NCBI GenBank assembly: GCA_016720465.1
Contig: JADKKO010000004.1
Location: forward strand, 496,001 to 560,000
Reading direction: 5' to 3'
Length of the DNA stretch: 64,000 nt
From: Holophagaceae bacterium
Lineage (GTDB): Bacteria > Acidobacteriota > Holophagae > Holophagales > Holophagaceae
A program made the translations under genes and the position numbers. This document shows positions 24,968 through 32,055 of the stretch, piece after piece. The notes under the pieces are model-generated. The model did no database searches. It saw only the letters and a program-made list of their open reading frames with translations, and had not been told where the DNA came from. The stretch's first letter is position 1; each line of letters begins with the position of its first letter.

Positions 24968-26424
24968 GCGTCCGACGCCTCCCGAATTTCATCGCAGGAA
25001 GCTTCCAGGATCCCGCAGAGGGGCTGTGGCTCGAGGACGTGGCGCCCTCCACCGGCCAGGTCATCGCCATGGCGGCGCGCAGCCAGGCCCAGGATGTGGA
25101 CGCGGCCGTCGCGGCGGCCGGCGCGGCGCAGCGGAGCTGGGGGCGCACGCCGGCCGGGGAGCGGGCCGAACTCCTGGAAGCGCTTGCGGCGCGGGTGGAG
25201 GCCAACCTCGATGGCTTCGCCGAAGCCGAGGCCCTGGACGCGGGAAAACCGATCCAATTGGCGCGTTCCCTGGACATCCCCCGGGCCATTTCCAATCTGC
25301 GCTTCTTCGCGCGGGAAGTGCGCCAGCGGCACGAGGAAGCCTTCCCGGCCCCGGACGCCCTGCATTACGTCCACCGCACGCCGGTGGGCGTGTGCGCCCT
25401 CATCACACCCTGGAACCTGCCCCTCTACCTGCTCACCTGGAAGCTCGCTCCGGCGCTCGCCATGGGCAACACGGTGGTGGCGAAACCCAGCGAACTCACC
25501 CCCCTCAGCGCCCACCTGCTCCTGGAAGAATTGCAGGCCCTGGGGCCGCCCGCTGGCATCGTGAACCTCGTCCACGGATTGGGACCCGAGGCCGGCGCCG
25601 CTCTGGCGGGCCATTCCGGCGTCAAGGCGATCTCCTTCACCGGCGGCACCGCGAGCGGCGCGAAGGTGGCGGAAACAGCCGCCCCCATGTTCAAGAAACT
25701 CAGTTTGGAATTGGGCGGAAAAAACCCCAGCATCGTCTTCGCGGACTGCGATTTCGAGGCCGCCGTGGAAGGCGTCGCCCGGGCCGCTTTCCAGAACACG
25801 GGGCAGATCTGCCTGTGCGGCTCCAGGATTCTCGTGGAGCGTTCCATCCACGAGCGGTTCGTGGACGCCCTGGTGCGCGAGGCCGCGAACTGGGCTCCGG
25901 CCGATCCCTCGGACCCCGCCACCAAAGGGGGCGCGCTCATCTCGGCCGGCCACCGCGAAAAGGTCGAGGGCTACCTTCGCCTGGCGGTGGCGGAAGGCGG
26001 CACGATCCGGTGCGGGGGGAAACGTCCGGCCCTGCCCGGCGCGCTGTCCGGCGGCTTCTTCCTGGAGCCGGCCATCGTCACCGGGCTGGCCTCCACCTGC
26101 CGGACGGCCACAGAGGAGATTTTCGGTCCCGTGGCCACGGTCCATCCCTTCGATTCCGAAGACGAGGCCCTGGAGATGGCCAATGGCGTCCGCTACGGCC
26201 TGGCCGCCAATATCTGGACGAAGGACCTCGCCCGGGCCCATCGCGTCGCCCAGAGCCTGGAGGCAGGTCTGGTCTGGATCAACACCTGGCTCCTGCGGGA
26301 CCTGCGCGTCCCCTTCGGCGGCGTCAAGGACAGCGGCGTGGGCCGCGAAGGCGGAAGGTGGAGCCTCGAATTCTTCAGCGAAATCAAAACCATCACCGTG
26401 AAGTTGAGCCCGGAAACCCGATGA
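24964..26424 (+). CDS. amnC: 2-aminomuconate-6-semialdehyde dehydrogenase (AmnC-like ALDH)
   Basis: 486 residues of the aldehyde dehydrogenase family: TPWNLPLYLLTWKLAPALAM (cofactor site), SFTGGTASG, ELGGKNPSIVF (general base Glu) and NTGQICLCGSRI (catalytic Cys). The C-terminal WLLRDLRVPFGGVKDSGVGR block followed by LEFFSE is typical of 2-amino- and 2-hydroxymuconic semialdehyde dehydrogenases. It would oxidise 2-aminomuconate semialdehyde to 2-aminomuconate with NAD. It overlaps the asparaginase-like gene by four bases; the dioxygenase genes that make its substrate follow downstream. Confidence 0.88.
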   Translation: MSVRRLPNFIAGSFQDPAEGLWLEDVAPSTGQVIAMAARSQAQDVDAAVAAAGAAQRSWGRTPAGERAELLEALAARVEANLDGFAEAEALDAGKPIQLARSLDIPRAISNLRFFAREVRQRHEEAFPAPDALHYVHRTPVGVCALITPWNLPLYLLTWKLAPALAMGNTVVAKPSELTPLSAHLLLEELQALGPPAGIVNLVHGLGPEAGAALAGHSGVKAISFTGGTASGAKVAETAAPMFKKLSLELGGKNPSIVFADCDFEAAVEGVARAAFQNTGQICLCGSRILVERSIHERFVDALVREAANWAPADPSDPATKGGALISAGHREKVEGYLRLAVAEGGTIRCGGKRPALPGALSGGFFLEPAIVTGLASTCRTATEEIFGPVATVHPFDSEDEALEMANGVRYGLAANIWTKDLARAHRVAQSLEAGLVWINTWLLRDLRVPFGGVKDSGVGREGGRWSLEFFSEIKTITVKLSPETR

Positions 26425-26425
26425 A

Positions 26426-26490
26426 CCGCCCGGACGCCCAGACGCCGAGAAACCAGGAATGCTTTTCTTGGCGCCTGGGCGTTTTGGCGG
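26426..26490. repeat. Short inverted repeat (ACGCCCAG type) between amnC and amnB
   Basis: Left arm 26426-26453 (CCGCCCGGACGCCCAGACGC, CGAGAAAC) and right arm 26461-26490, whose reverse complement begins CCGCCAAAACGCCCAGGCGC. It forms a long imperfect hairpin with a 7-base loop. It begins two bases after the amnC stop and ends about 22 bases before the amnB start, so it occupies nearly the whole gap. Confidence 0.7.
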
Positions 26491-26512
26491 CGAGGCTTTT
26501 TTGGACGGCCCC

Positions 26513-27382
26513 ATGAGCATCGTCGCGGGCGTGCTGGCGCCCCATCCGCCCCATCTGGTCTATGCGGAGAACCCGCCCCAGAACGAGCCGCGCTCCGAGG
26601 GCGGCTGGGAAGTGCTGCGCTGGGGCTATGAACGGCTGCGCAAGAAACTGGCGGAGACGGATTACGACGTCCTGGTGGTCCACAGCCCCCACTGGAAGAC
26701 CCGCACGGGCAATCATCTGCTGGCAGTGCCCCGCCTTTCGGGCAGGAGCGTGGACCCGATCTTCCCCAATCTCTTCCGCTACGCGTTCGACCTGCGCGTG
26801 GACGTGGAACTGGCGAGGGCCATCCATGCGGAAGGGCGGGCCCGCAACCTCGAAATGCAGCTCATGGAGAACCCGGATTTCCGCGTGGACTACGGGACCA
26901 TCATCAGCTGCCACCTCGTGGATCCAGCCTGGAAGAAGCCCATCGTGGCGATCTCCAGCAGTTCGGCGGCCTTCGATTTCAGTAACGAGGTGGGCCAGGA
27001 CGAAATGGCCCGGCTGGGCGAGGCCACGCGCAGGGCGCTTGAAAAAACGGGCCGGCGGGCCGTGCTGCTGGCCAGTTGCAGCCTGAGCCACCGGCACTTC
27101 ACCACGGAGAGCGAACTGCCCGAGGACATGAGCCGCGAGCACATCACACACCACGGGCAGTACCTCTGGGACATGCGAGTCCTCCAGCTCATGAAGGAAG
27201 GCCGGAGCCGCGAGCTCATGGACATCCTTCCGGACTTCACGGAGCAGGCCATCAGCGAAACCAAGGACGGCAGCCTTTCCTGGCTGCTGGCCGCCCTGGA
27301 CTACCCCAGCTACGCCGCGGAGGTCTACGCCTACGGCAGCGTCATCGGCACCGGCAACGCGGTGGTGGGGTGGCACCCATGA
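26513..27382 (+). CDS. amnB: Class III extradiol dioxygenase, catalytic subunit (2-aminophenol 1,6-dioxygenase beta, AmnB-like)
   Basis: 289 residues of the LigB family. LAPHPPHLVYAENPPQNEPR supplies the first iron His (about residue 12), VVHSPHWKTRTGNH the second (about 62), and SETKDGSLSWLLAAL the Glu region. IFPNLFRYAFDLRVDVELA, NPDFRVDYGTII and YGSVIGTGNAV follow as in 2-aminophenol 1,6-dioxygenase beta subunits. It cleaves an ortho-aminophenolic ring next to the hydroxyl, giving 2-aminomuconate semialdehyde. Substrate could be 2-aminophenol or 3-hydroxyanthranilate. The partner alpha-type subunit is encoded downstream. Confidence 0.88.
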   Translation: MSIVAGVLAPHPPHLVYAENPPQNEPRSEGGWEVLRWGYERLRKKLAETDYDVLVVHSPHWKTRTGNHLLAVPRLSGRSVDPIFPNLFRYAFDLRVDVELARAIHAEGRARNLEMQLMENPDFRVDYGTIISCHLVDPAWKKPIVAISSSSAAFDFSNEVGQDEMARLGEATRRALEKTGRRAVLLASCSLSHRHFTTESELPEDMSREHITHHGQYLWDMRVLQLMKEGRSRELMDILPDFTEQAISETKDGSLSWLLAALDYPSYAAEVYAYGSVIGTGNAVVGWHP

Positions 27383-27609
27383 ATGAGGCTCACCACGAAG
27401 GCACAAATACCTCGAAAGCCACAAAGGGGAATCTGGATGCAATCGTCGAGGACCGGATCATTCTCGAACTCAAAGCTGTGGACGTCCTCCACCCCATCCA
27501 TGAAGCCCAGCTATTAACCTATCTGCGCTTGTCGGGACTCCGCCTCGGATTCCTTGTCAATTTCAACGCCCCCACTTTCAAGGAAGCTCTTCGAAGAAGA
27601 ATCCTTTGA
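27379..27609 (+). pseudogene. Remnant of a GxxExxY-family gene inside an inverted-repeat element
   Basis: 76 codons overlapping the amnB stop. The part from about residue 20 (DAIVEDRIILELKAV, HPIHEAQLLTYLRLSGLRLG, FLVNFN) is the C-terminal half of the GxxExxY family; the half with the GxxExxY motif itself is deleted. The first 15 residues are translated from the left arm of the surrounding repeat. It is unlikely to be functional, and the family role is unclear. Confidence 0.65.
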
Positions 27610-27650
27610 TCTATTTTCGTGGCCTTCCTTTTATTGGTGCCTTCGTGGTG
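27391..27650. repeat. 260-bp inverted-repeat element (CACGAAGG type) carrying the GxxExxY remnant
   Basis: Left arm CACCACGAAGGCACAAATAC (27391 on) and a right arm (27614-27650) whose reverse complement begins CACCACGAAGGCACCAATAA; about 40 bp each, imperfect. It fills the gap between amnB and the amnA fusion, and the right arm ends nine bases before the next start codon. The layout resembles a small transposon-like unit. Confidence 0.7.
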
Positions 27651-27659
27651 AGTTTTTAA

Positions 27660-29036
27660 ATGATCCTCAACGGCTACATTGTTCCCGGCAAACCCCTGCC
27701 CCTCCTGGCCCCTGAGAAGTGCCCCGCCTGGGCCGGACTCAGGCTCGGCTTCGAGGCGGCCCGGGACGAGATCCAGGCCAGCGGCGCGGACCTGATCCTG
27801 CTCTATTCGACCCAGTGGTCCAACGTGATCGGCCACCAGATCCAGGCGGATCCGAACCCCGAATGGGTGCATGTGGACCAGGACTGGCACGCCTTCGGCA
27901 CCATGCCCTATTCATTCCGCATGGACGCGGCCTTCGCGAAAGCCTACGAGCGCTGCGCCCAGGCCCGGGGCCTGCACGCCCGCACCGTGGACTACCGGGC
28001 CTTCCCCATCGACAGCGGCGTGATCCAGGCCCTGCAGCTCTTGAACCCAGGCAACGCCATCCCCGCCTGCGTCGTGGGGTGCAACATGTACGCGGATCGG
28101 GCCGAGACCATCGTGCTCGGAAAAGCGGCCCTGGATGCCATCCAGGCGACGGGCAGGAAGGCCGTCGCGGTGGCCGTCACCTCGCTCAGCAACCGCGTCT
28201 TCCCCCGCTTGATCGAGCCGGAAGACGACCGCATCTACAGCGCCAAGGATGACGAGTGGAACCGCAAGCTCCTGGAAATGCTGGAGGACGGGCGGGTGGA
28301 GGATGTCTCGCAGGTCATCCGGGAATTCAGCCTCCAGGCCCACGGGGACCAGAAGGGACGCGCCTTCTGGTGGCTCTCGGCGCTGCTCGGCCAGCACAAC
28401 GGCTACGCGGGAAAGGTCCACGCCTACGGCCCCATCTGGGGAAGCGGAGCGGCGGTCGTCTCCCTCAGGCCCGCGCCGGAACGCAACCTGAACCGCGAAT
28501 TCGACGAGGGCGACGTGGAGATGTTCAGCGGGGAGCGCGGGGTGCTTGCGGGCAGCAGGACCGGACCCCCGGCGCCGGGCCCGTCCCCGGCCTCCGGATC
28601 CGAGGCCATCCATGCGTCCGCGCAAAGCGCCCCGAAACCGGTGGGCGCCTATCCCCACGCCCGGCGCGAGGGGGGCTTCATCTTCGTGAGCGGCATCGGC
28701 CCCCGGCAGCCGGAGACCGATGAAATTCCCGGCGGGCCCGTGCGCGACCCATCGGGGCAGCCCCTGGACTACGATGCCGCCGCCCAGACCCGGGCGGTGA
28801 TCGAGAACATCAAGGCGATCCTCGAAGAAGCCGGTTCGCGCCTCGAGGATGTGGTGGATTGCCAGTGCTTCCTCATCGACATGGGCCGGGATTTCGCGGC
28901 CTTCAACGCCGTCTACACGGAATACTTCCAGGCCATCCAGGCGACCCGCACCACGGTGGAGGTGCGGGCCCTGCCCACCCCCATCGCCGTGGAGCTGAAG
29001 GTCATCGCCAGGGTCCGGGGATTGGAATCCGCGTGA
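27660..29036 (+). CDS. Fusion of aminophenol dioxygenase alpha-type subunit (AmnA) and 2-aminomuconate deaminase (AmnD/RidA)
   Basis: 458 residues in one unbroken frame. Residues 1-270 are a LigB-fold subunit (GYIVPGKPLPLLAPEKCPAW, YSTQWSNVIGHQI, VTSLSNRVFP, AFWWLSALLGQHNGYAG) like the alpha subunit of 2-aminophenol 1,6-dioxygenase. A Pro/Ala/Ser linker (about 295-325) leads to a RidA-type domain (VGAYPHARREGGFIFVSGIG, QTRAVIENIKAILEEAG, TRTTVEVRALPTP) that matches 2-aminomuconate deaminases. One polypeptide may thus scaffold ring cleavage and deamination around the AmnC step. These are separate genes in the known aminophenol clusters. It ends nine bases from the convergent peptidase gene. 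Confidence 0.87.
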   Translation: MILNGYIVPGKPLPLLAPEKCPAWAGLRLGFEAARDEIQASGADLILLYSTQWSNVIGHQIQADPNPEWVHVDQDWHAFGTMPYSFRMDAAFAKAYERCAQARGLHARTVDYRAFPIDSGVIQALQLLNPGNAIPACVVGCNMYADRAETIVLGKAALDAIQATGRKAVAVAVTSLSNRVFPRLIEPEDDRIYSAKDDEWNRKLLEMLEDGRVEDVSQVIREFSLQAHGDQKGRAFWWLSALLGQHNGYAGKVHAYGPIWGSGAAVVSLRPAPERNLNREFDEGDVEMFSGERGVLAGSRTGPPAPGPSPASGSEAIHASAQSAPKPVGAYPHARREGGFIFVSGIGPRQPETDEIPGGPVRDPSGQPLDYDAAAQTRAVIENIKAILEEAGSRLEDVVDCQCFLIDMGRDFAAFNAVYTEYFQAIQATRTTVEVRALPTPIAVELKVIARVRGLESA

Positions 29037-29045
29037 TGCCTCCTG

Positions 29046-30869
29046 TCACCAGCCCACCTGGCGGCCCTTGTTCTCCTCCTCCAGCCATTTCTGGAGCGGC
29101 TTGAAGTACTCCACCATGGCGCGGGTGCTCAGGCGTTCGCCGGTGGCTTCCTTCAGCACCTTGCGCCAATCCTCGGTGGCGCCTTTTTCAAGCACGCCTT
29201 TCAGGAAGACGCCCACATCCTTGCGCCCGGCGTAGTTGCAGCTGCGCGGATCCTGGCGCAGGATCTTCCGCGCGATGTGGTCGTGCATCTGGAACTTGAA
29301 GACCGTCGCCAGGCCGTAGCTGTAGTAGTAGGCGGGGTTGTCGTTGATGTGGGTCTTGGTCGCGGCGTCGCACCACTCCTCGCCCCGCGGGCTGGGCGGC
29401 TTCACGCCCTGCAGCTCGGCCACCAGCCGCCACCACTCCGTGTTCATCTTCTCCTCGGGCATCCCCTTGGCGTAGAACTCCGCCTCCCACTCGGGCATGG
29501 TGCCGCAGGCCCAGAACATGAACGGGATGGCGACTTCCAGGGCATCGTTCAGCAGCACCTTCATCTCGTCGGACTTGTAGTCCTTGGGCAGCACGCCGGT
29601 TTCCTTCATGTAGGGCACCTGCCGCGTGGCGAAGGCGATGAGCTCGCCGACCCCCTCGTGGAAGAAAGGCGCCGCGCCGTCCCGCAGCAGGGGCGGCACC
29701 TTGGGATTCGTATAGCTCATGAAGTAGTAGCCATGCCCGAGCTCGTGGTGGGCGGTCTGGAACCACTCGAAATTGGGCTCGATGCTCTGCAGGCTGCGGA
29801 CGTCCTTTTCCAGGTCCAGGTGCCAGCAGCTCGCGTGCTGGTTCTTCTTGCGGGGGTCGCCTGCCTTCACTGGATAGAGGTCCGACTTTTCCCAGAAGGT
29901 CTGGGGCAGCGGCTGGAAGCCGAGTCCCGTGTAGAAATCCTCGGCGGTGTGGATGATCCATTCCGGTTTCCGGCCCAGGAAGTAGGGGTCGAAGTCCGCG
30001 GCGTCCACGAAGCCTGTCCAGTTCTGGCTCCAGCGGTTGTTGATCCAATGGGCCGGAATGGCCTTGGGCACGGGCTGGCCGTACTTCTTGGCCATTTCGT
30101 ATTTCACCCAGGTGTGCAATTGGAGATAGAGCGGCATGAGCTCCTTGCGGCTGGCGCGGCAGAGCTTCAACATCTCGCCCGTGGTCATGCCGTACTTGGC
30201 CACCTGCAGGCTGAAGTAGTCGTCATAGCCCAGCTCCTTGGCCACGCCGTTCCGCAGCCCGCGGAGCTTCACGAGGCCCGGCTTCAGGGGCGGGCCGATC
30301 TCCTTGCTGGCCTCCCAGGCCTGCTTCCGGGCTTCCAGATCCTTGCTCTTGAAGAGCACGTCGTCCAGGGCGTTGGCGGTGGCCGGCTTGCCGCCCAGCT
30401 TGAACTGGAACCCGTTCATGGCGCTGGCCTGGGCGGTCTCCGCGGCGATGCGGGCCTCCACGAGCTTGGGATTGGTCATGGGGCCCTCGGCGGCGTACAG
30501 CAGCACCCGCACCAGTTCCCGCACGGTCAGGTCATCCAGCTCCTTTTTGTGCTTGAGCAGCTCCTTGGCTTCGGTGATCACCGCCGGGTTGCCGGTGAAG
30601 GCCGCGAAGGCCTTGCCCGCGGTTTCAGCCGAGGCATCATGGGCCGGGCTGACATCCGTGCTGGCGGCCCACTGGGCCTCGCTGGTGACCTTGTAGAGTG
30701 CCTTGTAGCCTTCGTTCACGAGGCCCAGGAAGCGGTCGGCCCGCTGCTGGATCAGCGATTTGATGGGGGTCTCGACAGGGATCACGGCCTTGCTCTTCTT
30801 GGCTTCGGTCTGGGCGGGAAGCGGAAGCATCAGGGGTAGGCCGAGGATGAGGGCGGGCAGCAGGCGCAC
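29046..30869 (-). CDS. Secreted M2 family metallopeptidase (ACE-like peptidyl dipeptidase)
   Basis: 607 residues: signal peptide (MRLLPALILGLPLMLPLPAQ), zinc motif TAHHELGHGYYFMSY (HExxH near residue 380) with the downstream Glu in FFHEGVGELIAFA, and ACE-type blocks WINNRWSQNW, YDDYFSLQVAKYGM and NPAYYYSYGLATV. The M2 family removes C-terminal dipeptides; bacterial members are periplasmic and of unknown physiological substrate. Length fits single-domain bacterial ACE homologues. It is transcribed convergently with the tryptophan operon. Confidence 0.93.
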   Translation of the reverse strand: MRLLPALILGLPLMLPLPAQTEAKKSKAVIPVETPIKSLIQQRADRFLGLVNEGYKALYKVTSEAQWAASTDVSPAHDASAETAGKAFAAFTGNPAVITEAKELLKHKKELDDLTVRELVRVLLYAAEGPMTNPKLVEARIAAETAQASAMNGFQFKLGGKPATANALDDVLFKSKDLEARKQAWEASKEIGPPLKPGLVKLRGLRNGVAKELGYDDYFSLQVAKYGMTTGEMLKLCRASRKELMPLYLQLHTWVKYEMAKKYGQPVPKAIPAHWINNRWSQNWTGFVDAADFDPYFLGRKPEWIIHTAEDFYTGLGFQPLPQTFWEKSDLYPVKAGDPRKKNQHASCWHLDLEKDVRSLQSIEPNFEWFQTAHHELGHGYYFMSYTNPKVPPLLRDGAAPFFHEGVGELIAFATRQVPYMKETGVLPKDYKSDEMKVLLNDALEVAIPFMFWACGTMPEWEAEFYAKGMPEEKMNTEWWRLVAELQGVKPPSPRGEEWCDAATKTHINDNPAYYYSYGLATVFKFQMHDHIARKILRQDPRSCNYAGRKDVGVFLKGVLEKGATEDWRKVLKEATGERLSTRAMVEYFKPLQKWLEEENKGRQVGW

Positions 30870-30921
30870 GGGGACTCCATAGGGAACCCTTGATTGTGCC
30901 GCGATCCGGGGGCGTCGTGCA

Positions 30922-32055
30922 CTAGCAGGGCAGTTTCAGCGTGAAGGTGGTGCCGAAGCCCACCTGGCTGTTGACGCTGATGCGGCCCTTGTGGCCGGCC
31001 ACGATGCGCTGCACGATGGCGAGCCCGAGGCCCACGCCCTCCTTGGAATCCTGGGCGCGGATCTGGCGGAAGGGATCGAACACGAAGGGCAGCTCTTCGG
31101 CCGGGATGCCGCGGCCGGTGTCCGTGATGGTGACGCGCAGCCAGCGCAGCCCTGCCTCCACGCCGGCCCCGTGGTCCACGGTGGCCTCCAGCCTCACGGC
31201 GCCGCCCCTGGGGGTGAACTTGAAGGCATTGGTGAGCAGGTTGGTGAGCGCCCGCTCCAGTTTGGTCGCGTCGCCGGTGATGTCGGGGAGGTCCAAGGCG
31301 ATCTGGACCTGGAAGGCCAGGCCCGCGTCCACCGCCAGGGGGCGGTGGGAAGATGCGAGCTGGTCGAGCCAGGGCATGGCCGCGAAGGTCGTGAACTCGA
31401 AGGGCATCTGGCCGCTTTCGCTGCGGTAGACCTCCAGCATTTCCCCGAGCAGCGTCTGGATCTTCGCGAAGGCGGTGGTGGCCTGGGGATGGATGGCGGT
31501 GAACAGCGAGGCGTCGTCCTTGGCGGCCCCCAGCGCGATGCCCACCACGGTCATGGGCGAGCGGATGTCGTGCACCAGCATTGCCGTGAAATTGGCCTTG
31601 AGCATGTTCATCTCGCGCAGTTTGAGGTTCGCATCTTGCAGGTTCTCGTTCTGCACCTTCAGGGCTTTTTCCAGGCGCACCATGCGGACCTGGTGGTTCA
31701 CCCGGGCGATGACTTCTTCGGCGTGGAAGGGCTTGGACACGTAATCCCGGCCGCCGACCTGGAAGGCCTTCACCTTGTCGAGGGGATCGTCCAGGGCGCT
31801 GATGAAGATGACCGGGATGTCGGCCAGCGCTGGATCCTGCTGCATGGCGGCGCAGGCCTCGTAGCCGCTCATGCCGGGCATGGTGATGTCCATCATCACC
31901 AGCTCCGGCGGGCTGCGCCGCGCAGCGTCCAGGGCCATGCGGCCCGAAGGCACCGCGCGCACACGGAACTTGTGCTCCCGCAGCAGCCCCGCCAGCAGGT
32001 CGAGGTTCGCCGGACTGTCGTCCACGATGAGGATGTCGCTAAGGGGCACTAGCAT
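30922..32055 (-). CDS. Receiver-domain histidine kinase (REC-HisKA-HATPase)
   Basis: 377 residues. The N-terminal receiver (ILIVDDSPANLDLL, Asp in MMDITMPGMSGYE, Lys in YVSKPF) is joined by a coiled linker to a kinase core with LVHDIRSPMTVVGIALG (phospho-His), NLLTNAFKFTPRG and GVGLGLAIVQRI. Such reversed hybrids take phosphate from another kinase and re-signal. It overlaps the 3' end of the upstream hybrid kinase by 17 bases, so the two are co-expressed and probably form one relay. Confidence 0.93.
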   Translation of the reverse strand: MLVPLSDILIVDDSPANLDLLAGLLREHKFRVRAVPSGRMALDAARRSPPELVMMDITMPGMSGYEACAAMQQDPALADIPVIFISALDDPLDKVKAFQVGGRDYVSKPFHAEEVIARVNHQVRMVRLEKALKVQNENLQDANLKLREMNMLKANFTAMLVHDIRSPMTVVGIALGAAKDDASLFTAIHPQATTAFAKIQTLLGEMLEVYRSESGQMPFEFTTFAAMPWLDQLASSHRPLAVDAGLAFQVQIALDLPDITGDATKLERALTNLLTNAFKFTPRGGAVRLEATVDHGAGVEAGLRWLRVTITDTGRGIPAEELPFVFDPFRQIRAQDSKEGVGLGLAIVQRIVAGHKGRISVNSQVGFGTTFTLKLPC

